This document shows positions 9,600-18,526 of a stretch of DNA of 51,767 bases, piece after piece; the first letter of the stretch is position 1; each line of letters opens with the position of its first letter. Source of the DNA: Desulfobulbaceae bacterium (GTDB lineage Bacteria > Desulfobacterota > Desulfobulbia > Desulfobulbales > VMSU01); assembly GCA_015231515.1 (NCBI GenBank), contig JADGBM010000011.1, positions 1 to 51,767 of the forward strand. Reading direction: 5' to 3'. A model generated the notes under the pieces. It was not told the DNA's origin. It did not search any database and saw only the letters and a list, made by a program, of their open reading frames with translations. The position numbers and the translations under genes were made by a program.

Positions 9600-12278
9600 T
9601 CAGCTTTTGGCAAGGTTTTCACCCACACTCACATTGACCAGCAGGGGTACAGAGAGATCAAGCACGGATTCCATCACATTTTTTATAAGTGTAGCGGTTT
9701 TTTCAAGCTCATTGTCTGGCACTTCGAGAACGAGTTCGTCGTGGATTTGCAATAGGACATTTGCCTGGAGGTTGTGTTGTTTGAGCTGCTGGTCAACATT
9801 GATACTTGCCAGTTTAATGATATCTGCTGCCGTGCCCTGAATTGGGCTGTTTAGAGCAGTTCGTTCGGCAAATTCACGGCGAGTTTTGTTGGGTGAGTTA
9901 ATGTCCGGTAGGTTGCGCCTTCGGCCAAGCAAGGTTGTCACATAGCCGGTTTCTTTTGCCTGTTCGACGATGGAACTCATGAAGTTTTTGACACCCCGGT
10001 AGTGATCGAAATATCGATCAATAAAGGTTTTAGCGTCTTTTCGACTGATATTGAGTTGAGCCGATAAGCCAAAGGCACTCATGCCGTAAACAATGCCAAA
10101 ATTTATACTTTTTGCAACCCGGCGCATTTGATTTGTGACAAATTGCGGCATAATTTGAAATATTTCAGAAGCAGTTTGCTGATGAATGTCTTCACCAGTG
10201 CAAAAGGCCTTAATAAGGGCAGGATCCTGTGAGTAATGGGCCAGAACGCGTAAGTCGATTTGAGAGTAATCTGCAGCAATAAATTTGAAGCCGGCTGCGG
10301 GAATGAAGGCGGCTCTGATCTGTTGGCCCTCATTGCTGCGAATGGGGATATTCTGGAGATTGGGATTGCTGCTGCTAAGCCTGCCAGTTGCAGTTACTGC
10401 CTGGTTAAATGAGGTGTGCAGCCTGCCGGTTTTGGGGTGAACGAGAGCTGGGAGTTTGTCCACGTAGGTAGTTTTAAGCTTTGTAAGGGTGCGATGTTCG
10501 ATAAGCAGCCTTGGTAGTTCGTGCATTGAGGAAAGTTTCTCAAGGACGTTCATGTCAGTCGAATACCCTGTTTTTGTTTTGCGGCCATGAGGAAGTTTTA
10601 GCTTCTCAAATAAGATTTCAGCGAGTTGTTTTGGCGAGCTGATGTTGAACTCCATGCCGGCCAGAGAAAAGATTTTTTTATTAAGTACTTCAATCAGTTC
10701 ATGGAATTTATCGGAAAGGGTATTGAGCAGATCACAGTTCAGGCAGACCCCATGGAGTTCCATGTTAGCAAGCACCGGAATGAGTGGAGTTTCAACCTGG
10801 CTGAAGACTGGCCAGAGCCCAAGGGCGTCGAGCTCGGGTTCAAATTGTTCCCAAAGATGTTTTGTCGCATAAACATCCTCACAGGAGTAATTTGCGCCAT
10901 CTTCAAGTGAGACAAAGCGAAAGGCATCTGCATTTTTATTGGCTTTTGTGACCTCGGCAAATGAGGTTAGTTTTACGTCGAGAAGTTCAGCGCTTAGATC
11001 GTCAAGTTTGTATGATGTTCTGGATGGGTCGATGAGGTATGCGGCAAGCATTGTGTCCCAGAGAGGGCCCTGCATGGTAACCCCATTTTGTTTGAGGACG
11101 GCATAGTCATACTTTATATTGTGACCAAGTTTCGGGAGCCTGGGATTTGTGAAAAATTTTGAAAATAGTTTGTTGATAACCTCAAGAGAGAACTGGCCGG
11201 AGCATTGGTTGCCTTCGAGATCTTGATGGGAAAGAGGGATGTAGTAAAAATCGTCCTCCGGCCCGGCTATTGAGATACCCACCAGCTCTGCTGTCAAGGT
11301 GTCAAGGGAGGTTGTTTCGGTGTCGATCGTGAGGTACGGAATGCCCTTTAAACGCTCTGCCAGTTTTTCAAGATCTTCTGCACTTGTAATCAAATGAAAT
11401 GCGGCTGTATCAAGAGATTGGCACTGTTTAGTTTCTTTGAGCAGGCGGCTGAAGTCAAGGTACGTATATAGTTCAGTTAACTTTGCATTGTCAGGAATTT
11501 GTACTTTGTAATCAGCTAGTTGCTGAGGAACATCGACATCGGTTTTAAGTTCAATAAGGGCTTTGGATATAAAGGCATTCTCCCGGTTATTTTGAAGATT
11601 TTCCAGAAGTTTGAGGCGTTTTACTGAGTTCAGGTTATCATAAAGATTTTCTATCGTGCCAAATTGTTCGATAAGTTGCCCGGCAGTTTTAGGGCCGATA
11701 CCTGGAACTCCTGGAATATTGTCAGATTTGTCACCCATGAGGGCAAAAAGGTCTAACAGCTTGTCTGGGGCGACTGTATATTTTTTTTCAACGGCGGCTG
11801 GATCCATTACCCGATCAAGCATCGGCTCCCAAACGGTTATCTGTTTGGAAACAAGTTGTAATAAGTCTTTGTCGCCCGACACAATGATTACCTGGTGGCC
11901 CTGATTAGCAAAGGTCGTAGCGACAGATGCGAGGGTGTCGTCAGCCTCGACCCCTGGTTTTTCGAGGGTTAGGATGTTATGGGCTTTAACTAAATCTCTA
12001 ATGTAGGGCAGTTGCACGACCAGATCTTCCGGCATCGGGGGGCGATTCGCCTTGTATTCCGGGTATTGTTGATGTCGAAAGTTGGGTCCTTTGGCATCAA
12101 AGGCAATGGCAATATATTGGGGCTCTTTTTCTCGGATGACCCTCAGCAGGATATTGATAAAGCCATAAATGGCATTGGTCGGTAGACCTTCTTTATTGGA
12201 TAGAGGGGCAATGGCATGGAACGCTCTGTAGATATAGGCGTTTCCGTCAATTATGTAGATTGGCGAATTTGAAGTCAT
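9600..12278 (-). CDS. polA: DNA polymerase I with 5'-3' and proofreading exonucleases
   Basis: A full-length 892-residue Pol I. The 5'-3' exonuclease is at about 1-290 (IIDGNAYIYRAFHA, VEADDTLA, SGDKDLLQLV, GDKSDNIPGVPGIGPKTA). The 3'-5' proofreading domain is at about 300-490 with intact acidic residues D319/E321 (TIDTETTS), GHNIKYDYAVL and YSCED. The polymerase domain follows with motif A DYSQIDLRV, motif B RRVAKSINFGIVYG and motif C QIHDELVLEVP. It is used in Okazaki-fragment maturation and repair. Unlike Pol I of Thermus, all proofreading carboxylates appear present. Confidence 0.97.
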   Translation of the reverse strand: MTSNSPIYIIDGNAYIYRAFHAIAPLSNKEGLPTNAIYGFINILLRVIREKEPQYIAIAFDAKGPNFRHQQYPEYKANRPPMPEDLVVQLPYIRDLVKAHNILTLEKPGVEADDTLASVATTFANQGHQVIIVSGDKDLLQLVSKQITVWEPMLDRVMDPAAVEKKYTVAPDKLLDLFALMGDKSDNIPGVPGIGPKTAGQLIEQFGTIENLYDNLNSVKRLKLLENLQNNRENAFISKALIELKTDVDVPQQLADYKVQIPDNAKLTELYTYLDFSRLLKETKQCQSLDTAAFHLITSAEDLEKLAERLKGIPYLTIDTETTSLDTLTAELVGISIAGPEDDFYYIPLSHQDLEGNQCSGQFSLEVINKLFSKFFTNPRLPKLGHNIKYDYAVLKQNGVTMQGPLWDTMLAAYLIDPSRTSYKLDDLSAELLDVKLTSFAEVTKANKNADAFRFVSLEDGANYSCEDVYATKHLWEQFEPELDALGLWPVFSQVETPLIPVLANMELHGVCLNCDLLNTLSDKFHELIEVLNKKIFSLAGMEFNISSPKQLAEILFEKLKLPHGRKTKTGYSTDMNVLEKLSSMHELPRLLIEHRTLTKLKTTYVDKLPALVHPKTGRLHTSFNQAVTATGRLSSSNPNLQNIPIRSNEGQQIRAAFIPAAGFKFIAADYSQIDLRVLAHYSQDPALIKAFCTGEDIHQQTASEIFQIMPQFVTNQMRRVAKSINFGIVYGMSAFGLSAQLNISRKDAKTFIDRYFDHYRGVKNFMSSIVEQAKETGYVTTLLGRRRNLPDINSPNKTRREFAERTALNSPIQGTAADIIKLASINVDQQLKQHNLQANVLLQIHDELVLEVPDNELEKTATLIKNVMESVLDLSVPLLVNVSVGENLAKS

Positions 12279-12632
12279 AGAAGTTATCTGTAGGATGTTG
12301 CAATAGAGGTTATAGCCTGCTTGTGGGTTGGCGGATTTTGCTGTCTTTTGGCGTCAACCTGCTAAATTAGATTACCCTTTTTGGCACAGAACTCTCTGGA
12401 AGGCAACAGTTTTGTTCATTTGCGGATCAAGAGAAAATAAGGAATATCAGAAATGATGAAATTTGGTAAATGTTCGGCTTGAGCCTAGAAAATAACAAAA
12501 TACCCGAATGGTTCGAAATTTGTTTTAAGGTTTCACCTATTCTTCCGATTTAAAAGTATCGGAACTTTTATTCTGGTAGTTGTGGGCAGCCTGCTCCTTG
12601 AAATACCGGTCAGCAAAAAATATTTTTTTTGT

Positions 12633-12659
12633 TAAAGTTTGTTTTTTTTAAACCGATAT
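12633..12659 (+). promoter_or_regulatory. Sigma-28 (FliA) promoter of flgM
   Basis: TAAAGTTT (12633-12640), 11 bases, then ACCGATAT (12652-12659). The sigma-28 consensus is TAAAGTTT-N11-GCCGATAA, so the -35 is exact, the spacer is exact, and CCGATA is exact in the -10. Transcription would start near 12667, about 100 bases before flgM, with a small GGCTA/TAGCC hairpin in the leader (12703-12718). In the rest of the 488-base gap after polA I see only AT-rich sequence. Confidence 0.88.
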
Positions 12660-12766
12660 GATATTCAGAAGAAGTAGTACAGTTAGCATTAATGTGTTGT
12701 TGGGCTAGCGGAATAGCCATTATGGTTAGTTAACAAGGATTGTTAAAACACACTCAGGGGGCCGGT

Positions 12767-13072
12767 ATGAAGATAAGTAATCTTGTGCCGCAAATTAAAA
12801 CCGACAATAAGGTTCATAAGGCAAAAGCCAGTTCGACGGCGGAGCTGTCATCTACTCAGACTGCATCTACCGATCGAGTTCAGTTATCATCAAGTTCAGT
12901 TGATGTGCAAAAAATGAAAAGTATTATTCAGGAAACACCATCAGTCAGGATGGACAGGGTTCAGGCCCTCAAGGAACAGATTGAACGTGGTGAATACCAA
13001 GTCGATCCGTACCGGGTTGCTGATAAAATGCTTATGAATTTATTGTCTGAGAGTGGGCTAGCTGACGAGTAA
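12767..13072 (+). CDS. flgM: Anti-sigma-28 factor FlgM
   Basis: A 101-residue FlgM. The N-terminal half is low-complexity and disordered (STAELSSTQTASTDRVQLSSSS), and the C-terminal half has the family pattern RMDRVQALKEQIERGEYQVDPYRVADKMLMNLL, which binds FliA and is exported through the finished hook. The ATG at 12767 is preferred over an in-frame TTG at 12740; the Shine-Dalgarno (CAGGGGG) is modest. It is transcribed opposite to the main flagellar cluster from its own sigma-28 promoter, giving the usual negative feedback on late genes. Confidence 0.88.
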   Translation: MKISNLVPQIKTDNKVHKAKASSTAELSSTQTASTDRVQLSSSSVDVQKMKSIIQETPSVRMDRVQALKEQIERGEYQVDPYRVADKMLMNLLSESGLADE

Positions 13073-13204
13073 AGTTCCTGCGTGTGAAGTTGTTGTAGTC
13101 CGTTGCTCTTATTTTCTCCTGATCGCATTAAATCCTCAGATATACGTAACTCCCCTCTCCTTTTTTTTCCACCCCCCTATTTCTACTATGTCACATTTCG
13201 AATT

Positions 13205-13240
13205 TTCGTCATCCCGGCATGTCGTTAGCCGGGATCCAGT
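13205..13240. repeat. Short palindromic repeat of the GTCATCCCGGC...GCCGGGATCCAG type
   Basis: ATCCCGGC (13211-13218) and GCCGGGAT (13228-13235) form an 8-bp hairpin with a 9-base loop, flanked by CGTC and CCAG. This form is widespread as small dispersed intergenic elements (dRS3-like repeats in Neisseria and others). It sits between convergent flgM and fliW and might also act as a terminator. Only one copy is in the window. Confidence 0.55.
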
Positions 13241-13265
13241 TTCTTCTACAATGGTTGCGAGCGGC

Positions 13266-13745
13266 TTAATCGTTTTCTTGTAAGATCGGCCAACATGGCG
13301 AGTAAAGGGTGGGGTCAAGCAGGATCTGTTTGGCGAGGCATTTGGCAGCGTTTAAGGCAACCGGGCCTAACAGATTTGCGGTCATTTTTTGAGGGTTGCC
13401 CTGCGGAATTGTAATGATGAGTAAAAGTCCGATCTCAGCGGGGCTACTGGCTTGTAGTTCGACACACACAGAATGGGGAATGGGTGGATTGTACTGAGGG
13501 GTGATAATTGCCGGTTGCAGAACCACAAAGGCTAGATTCGGGTTGTCAACCGCCTGTAGCCACCAGAAGGCCGACTCATCGCTATGAGGTACCAGTACAA
13601 ATCGTTTTTCATTGGCGAAACCAAGAAAGGGGCTGGTGAGGGAGATAATTTTTTCGGTGTTGATTTCAATCTCCCCAAATCGGCTGGTGCGGATAAGCGA
13701 TTTCGGAGTTTGATCTGATTCTGTATTGGTTGGGATGCTTGTCAT
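13266..13745 (-). CDS. fliW: Flagellar assembly factor FliW
   Basis: A 159-residue FliW. After a short variable N-terminus (1-19) come RTSRFGEIEINTEKIISL, FLGFANEKRFVLVPH, FWWLQAVDNPNLAFVVLQP and the closing LLGPVALNAAKCLAKQILLD, all family signatures. FliW binds flagellin and antagonises CsrA, coupling filament export to translation. It lies 70 bases downstream of csrA, the conserved pairing. The start has only a weak ribosome site (CTGGA), so translation may depend on csrA. Confidence 0.9.
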   Translation of the reverse strand: MTSIPTNTESDQTPKSLIRTSRFGEIEINTEKIISLTSPFLGFANEKRFVLVPHSDESAFWWLQAVDNPNLAFVVLQPAIITPQYNPPIPHSVCVELQASSPAEIGLLLIITIPQGNPQKMTANLLGPVALNAAKCLAKQILLDPTLYSPCWPILQEND

Positions 13746-13815
13746 GTTGTATTCCAGGTTATGTAAAGAAGTTGGGTGCCTGCAGTATCACAGGTGCGAC
13801 CCATTTCTGCTGGTT

Positions 13816-14049
13816 TTATTTTTTCGATTTTAATAAATCTGAGAGGTTGTTAAGGTCATGAGGTGCCTCTTTAGCAGCTTTTCGGTTTTCTTCAAGAATT
13901 CTTAAAAAGACTTCTTCCCTGTGCACAGCCACATCGTTTGGCGCCTCAACCCCTATCTTGACCTGGCCCCCCTTTATTTCTAGGAGCCGTACCTTTATAT
14001 CGTCGCCAATTGCAATGGCTTCACCAATTTTTCTGGTGAGGATTAGCAT
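13816..14049 (-). CDS. csrA: Carbon storage regulator CsrA
   Basis: A 77-residue RNA-binding global regulator. [41 protein letters not shown] and the conserved R44-type residue in HREEVF are intact, followed by a 25-residue extension beyond the 61-residue E. coli form that is usual in FliW-regulated CsrA proteins. GGAGGG precedes the ATG by 7 bases. The gene sits between flgL and fliW, as expected for control of flagellin or hook-associated transcripts. Confidence 0.95.
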   Translation of the reverse strand: MLILTRKIGEAIAIGDDIKVRLLEIKGGQVKIGVEAPNDVAVHREEVFLRILEENRKAAKEAPHDLNNLSDLLKSKK

Positions 14050-14120
14050 AATGTGCCCTCCCTGGCTGCCTGTCTTACGTTCGAGGAAAGTGAAACTGTC
14101 GGTTGACTATACCTCTCGCC

Positions 14121-17100
14121 TTATAAGAAATCAACCAGGCTTAACTGCATGGTCTTTGCTGCCGCAGAAAGGGCTGCCTGATAGGAAACTTCTTTTGCTT
14201 TAAGATCCATGACGGCTTTGATCATATCAGTGTCCTGGACGATGGAAAGGTTTTCTTTGGTGGAGATCAGCATGTTGGCATAGATGTTTGATTGTATCTG
14301 GATACGGTTTGATCTGGCGCCAAAGTCGGAAATCTGCTCGGTCAGGTTCTCAATGAGGGCATCAATCGTGTTCAGCGACTCACTAATGGCCTGAGTTACA
14401 ATGAATTCACTGCTCACTCCCGTTGCATTCAAGAAGTTGCTGCTGTCAAATCCTAGATCAATTGTGTAGCGCGATGGGTTCTCGGACTCAATCTTGAGGT
14501 GTCCGTCAGAGCCCCAAGCGGCAGAGATATGTGCCATACCATCAATTTTGCGGGCTATAGTTTCAAGTGTGTCGGTTGAGGTGTTGACATCTACTGTTAA
14601 CGCCGATGTGCGGGCGGGATAATAATCATGGTCTGTGACAGTGACCGTGAAACGGCCGTCAGTGAACAGATTCTCATCGGGAAGCAAACCTTCCGGCTCA
14701 AGCCCTGTACTTCTGCTGTTCAGCAATTGGCTGGTATCTGTGGCCTGGTGGAAACTTGTGACGGTGGTAAAGTTTTTATTGTTGAGAAAATCTTCTAAAC
14801 TTTTCAGTGTAGTGAAGACGGTGGTGGCTGCCATACCGTCTTCGCCGTTTTCCCCTACGACCATGGTGCTGGTCTTGCCAATTTTAATCTCCAGGCCGTT
14901 CTCCCGATCACCGTTATAGCGCACAGTGCCGATTTGATTGCGGATATTGAAGACATCAATTTTGCCGTCACCGGCAGTGTCGTCAGGTTCGCCGGTCACT
15001 GCGGCACCGCCGGACATGCCAATAGCTGCAAGGCCCACCTCATTCGGAGTTAGTGTCGTTGCTCCTAGTTCACTTTCGAGGGAAAATTTTCGATCAGAAC
15101 TCAACTGCAAAGAACCAAAGAATACCTGGTCCAATGATCCACCATTAAGATGGGTGACGTTTTCTCCTAACCGGGAGGTCTGGATATGCATATTGCGTCC
15201 ATCAAGTGCAGTAAGAACCATTTTCCCGTCGGCACCCCTGGTCGCCTGGATGCCGGTTTGAGCGGTTTTGGCATTAATTCCGTTCATCAAGGCCATGGTT
15301 GAGTCTTTGTCGGTGATAGCGGTAGGGATGCTGAAAATATCAACACCATTAATGGTCAGATCACCAGTGCTTAGATACTCGGGGGTGGCGCCATAGCTGA
15401 CTGTGCCGGTTCCAGTTCTTTGTGAACCGTAGATGATACCATCTCCAGCAGTGTCATATAAACCACCGACCAAGCCGCCACCAAGACCGAAGACATCCAG
15501 TATAGCATCACTGCCAACGGTTGTTGGACTGGATAAATCAAAGGAGTTTGCGGAGGTTATTGTGATTTGTCCAGAGTTATTGGTGGCATTAGCTGCTTGG
15601 GAAAAATTAGTAAAGCCAAGATCGTTAGTGCTCGAATTAAGGGTGAAATTACTGACAACAATCGCTGAATCGTTGCCAATTGTTGTGTTTTTAAAGACAA
15701 TTGAGTTGGCAGGGCCACCATTGGATCCGTCACCAACAAAGGCTGTAACCCCGCTTTGTGCTGCAACCAGATTGATTGCAGTGACAGCTTTGTCAGCGAT
15801 ACTGGTGCCAGTATCGCCTAATGAATAACTTACATTGACGAGTTCCCCATTGATAGTAAAGCTCATGCTTTCATCTGCTGTGGCTGGGCCAGCAATGGGG
15901 CCGAAGTTGGTCATGGTTGTTAAGTTTACTACTACATTAGGGTCAGCTGCCTCAATGACAGTTTTTGCACTGAAAGCTTGAGTCATGCGCACACCGTTTG
16001 TGGCGACGCCATTATCAGCAGGAATATCAGCAGTGGTGAATTTGCCGTTTACAGCTAGGTCCCCTGCCGTAATAAGGGTACCAGACATTGTTGCTTCCAA
16101 GACAGAACCTACTCCGACGCCGATAGCAGTTGCAGAGCTTAAACCAAGTTCGTTAATAATAATGTCAGCACCAGGGGAGGCGAGTAGTGGGCTGGTAATG
16201 GAAATTGGAGCATCAGACTCAAAGGATATTTGGCCGGTATTGTGGGTTGCGTCCGCTGAAGCGGCGGTTGTGCCAACAGCGAACCCAATAAGGGCGTCTT
16301 CTCCGGCATCAACGCCGCTTACCGTGATGCTGTTTTCGTTGCCCCGAATAATATTATTCAGGATGATGGAATTTGTTGCCCCGCCGTTTGTCCCATCTCC
16401 TAAAGTTGCTTCAACACCGGTCTGAGCACTAATGGCATTGATGGCGGAGATTGCACTCTGTGCTGAATCTTTGGCAGATATTCCCCCTGTCGAGAAAGAT
16501 ACCGTGTTGCCGTTAAGTGTAAATTCCACCGCAGTCGGGGTTCCGGTTGCAGCGACGCCACCCGCCAGCAGGGTGGTGAGGCGGGCCGCGACATTGGTGG
16601 TTGCGCTAATGGTATTTATCTGAGTAACAGCATTGTAGGCCTTCTCCATATTGAGGCCGTTGGTGATTGCACCTGCGTCAATCTGAGGAACCAAAGCGGT
16701 TCCATTTATAGCCAGGGTATTGGCAAGGATTTCGGTGTTGGTCACTGTGCCTGTGAGTCGGCTTAACTCAGTACCTGCTTCGACAGATGCGGGCGCGGTA
16801 CGGTTGACAGGAATAATATTGGCGGTAACTCCAGTTTGATCAGTGATTGAATTGATGGCCGAGGCTTTTGCGGCTGCAGAAGCCTCGGCAAATATAGTGG
16901 ATAACGAGTCAGTGCTGGTCGCCGGAACCGCGGTGCCGTTTATTTTCAGGTCACCTTCATTCAGTGGGTAGCCGTATGTGAGCTGGCCATCGGCGGCATC
17001 ATCATAATTTCCAACACTGCCGCCGCCCAAGCCAATTAAGTCGAGAATAGTATCATCGGTTGCAGAGGTTGTTATTGAGATTATGGAGTCGGAAGCAAGG

Positions 17101-18506
17101 GAGACTTGTCCTGTATTGTTTCCGGCCCCAACAGAATAGGTGTCAAAGCCAGCGCCAACGGCAAGCCCGGATAATATATCTTCGGTTCCAACGGCTATAT
17201 CTGTGAGCACGATAGCTGTCTCATCGCCCTCTTCGGTATTCTGAAGGATGACGGAGTTGGCTGGGCCGCCGTTGGTGCCAGTGCCCAGTAAGGCAGTAAC
17301 ACCGGTTAATGAACTGGCCTGGTTGATGGCCTCAACATGCTGCTGTGCCCTTGCGGCATCTGTCGCCACAGCCGTCAGGTTGTAGGCGAGGTTGACACCG
17401 TTGATGGAGAAATCCATACTTCCTGCTAACAGATCTGTGGGAGCAACTCCCGCCCCCTGAGTTGTGAGGGTGGCGGTAAAATATTCGGTTGGTTTGCTGA
17501 AGTTGGTAAAGCCGAGAGTGGCCCCGCCATTCAGTACTGTATTGAAGTTGGTCACCTCAATGGGAGTCGTATCGTCTGCTGTCACGTTTTGAAAAATTAC
17601 TGAGTCTGTGGGGCCGCCGTTGGTGCCGGTAGCATTACCGATGAAAGCGGTGACTCCGGTATTGATTGATTCCGCGTTTATTGCTGCTATGGTTTTTGTT
17701 GCCACAGCGGTGGCAGTGTCAAGGGCCGCGGTGTTGACGGTAATTGCTACACCGTTAAGGTTAAATTGAAAAGTGCTGCCGGTGGTATCTGCGGTGGCAG
17801 TGCCTTCAGAGTAGAGACCGCTATTTACGTTTATTTGGGTCTTCAGGTTATTGGCGCCAATCATGTTGACTCCGTTTACATCTGCTCCAGTAGTCAGATC
17901 AACCTGGCCGATGTGTTGGCCGTTAATAAACAGATCATTATCGCCGAGATCTGCTGAGGCAGCAGCTGAGGCTATCGGAGAACTGGTAAGATATCTATCA
18001 AGGGGTGTTAGTGCACTACCGTTAATCCAATGGCCATTTCCCTGATCCAGTACAAACGGGGCAGGCTCGGTTTCGGTATAACCGCTGGTTCGGTAGCCGC
18101 CGAAGATGTACTTGCCGTTTATCTGGGTGTTGCCAAGTTGTATGGCTTGATCCAGCATATTTTTAATTTCTAGAGAAATTGCCTCCCGGTTGCTTGGAGT
18201 AAGGGCTGGGTCGGTTGCCTGAATGGCCAGGGTTTTGGCGCGGATAGCCATGTCTTTAATCTCTACTAAAGCTGCCTCTGAGGCATTCACCAGAGTCTCT
18301 CCATGCTTGATGTTTTCAGTAAACTGATCCATTTCAACGATTGTAGTCCTAAATCGCAGGGCGCTGACCAGATTAACAGGGTCATCAGATATTTTCGACA
18401 TTTCAAGACCGGTGGAGATACGTTCATTGATCCTGTCCATGTCTCTGGAAATCTGGCCAAGATTGGTCTGAATCTTTGTGTATATGGTGTTTAACGTTAC
18501 TCGCAT
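14121..18506 (-). CDS. flgL: Giant flagellar hook-associated protein 3 with repeated insertion modules
   Basis: A 1461-residue FlgL, against about 300-500 usually. The conserved ends are intact: the N-terminal D0/D1 helices (MRVTLNTIYTKIQTNLGQI, about 1-140, with QINGKYIFGGYRT) and the C-terminal helices (about 1370-1461, ending AALSAAAKTMQLSLVDFL). Between them lie about 1000 residues of Thr/Asn/Gly-rich sequence with repeated Flagellin_IN-like units: NG-strand, AINxxxxxTGVTA, GxGTNGGPxNSIxxxN, then GDExxIxV. The (T/S)NGG motif is at 295, 411, 706 and 928; partial units near 523 and 1053. NTGQ-type strands (464, 756, 978) and DGxIxYG strands recur. This forms the hook-filament junction with FlgK and should be strongly surface-exposed. 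The frame is continuous. It starts 21 bases after flgK. Confidence 0.92.
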   Translation of the reverse strand: MRVTLNTIYTKIQTNLGQISRDMDRINERISTGLEMSKISDDPVNLVSALRFRTTIVEMDQFTENIKHGETLVNASEAALVEIKDMAIRAKTLAIQATDPALTPSNREAISLEIKNMLDQAIQLGNTQINGKYIFGGYRTSGYTETEPAPFVLDQGNGHWINGSALTPLDRYLTSSPIASAAASADLGDNDLFINGQHIGQVDLTTGADVNGVNMIGANNLKTQINVNSGLYSEGTATADTTGSTFQFNLNGVAITVNTAALDTATAVATKTIAAINAESINTGVTAFIGNATGTNGGPTDSVIFQNVTADDTTPIEVTNFNTVLNGGATLGFTNFSKPTEYFTATLTTQGAGVAPTDLLAGSMDFSINGVNLAYNLTAVATDAARAQQHVEAINQASSLTGVTALLGTGTNGGPANSVILQNTEEGDETAIVLTDIAVGTEDILSGLAVGAGFDTYSVGAGNNTGQVSLASDSIISITTSATDDTILDLIGLGGGSVGNYDDAADGQLTYGYPLNEGDLKINGTAVPATSTDSLSTIFAEASAAAKASAINSITDQTGVTANIIPVNRTAPASVEAGTELSRLTGTVTNTEILANTLAINGTALVPQIDAGAITNGLNMEKAYNAVTQINTISATTNVAARLTTLLAGGVAATGTPTAVEFTLNGNTVSFSTGGISAKDSAQSAISAINAISAQTGVEATLGDGTNGGATNSIILNNIIRGNENSITVSGVDAGEDALIGFAVGTTAASADATHNTGQISFESDAPISITSPLLASPGADIIINELGLSSATAIGVGVGSVLEATMSGTLITAGDLAVNGKFTTADIPADNGVATNGVRMTQAFSAKTVIEAADPNVVVNLTTMTNFGPIAGPATADESMSFTINGELVNVSYSLGDTGTSIADKAVTAINLVAAQSGVTAFVGDGSNGGPANSIVFKNTTIGNDSAIVVSNFTLNSSTNDLGFTNFSQAANATNNSGQITITSANSFDLSSPTTVGSDAILDVFGLGGGLVGGLYDTAGDGIIYGSQRTGTGTVSYGATPEYLSTGDLTINGVDIFSIPTAITDKDSTMALMNGINAKTAQTGIQATRGADGKMVLTALDGRNMHIQTSRLGENVTHLNGGSLDQVFFGSLQLSSDRKFSLESELGATTLTPNEVGLAAIGMSGGAAVTGEPDDTAGDGKIDVFNIRNQIGTVRYNGDRENGLEIKIGKTSTMVVGENGEDGMAATTVFTTLKSLEDFLNNKNFTTVTSFHQATDTSQLLNSRSTGLEPEGLLPDENLFTDGRFTVTVTDHDYYPARTSALTVDVNTSTDTLETIARKIDGMAHISAAWGSDGHLKIESENPSRYTIDLGFDSSNFLNATGVSSEFIVTQAISESLNTIDALIENLTEQISDFGARSNRIQIQSNIYANMLISTKENLSIVQDTDMIKAVMDLKAKEVSYQAALSAAAKTMQLSLVDFL

Positions 18507-18526
18507 GGCATAAGCCTCGGAAATAA

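Noticed and set aside
12380-12420. Sigma-54 promoter (TTGGCACAGAAC) upstream of flgM
   Set aside because: The -24-like TGGCAC is present but no TTGC follows at the required spacing; the sigma-28 site nearer flgM is far better.
14635-16623. Several long plus-strand open frames opposite flgL
   Set aside because: They have no ribosome sites or family patterns and arise from the Thr/Ala/Gly-rich codon bias of the flgL repeats on the other strand.
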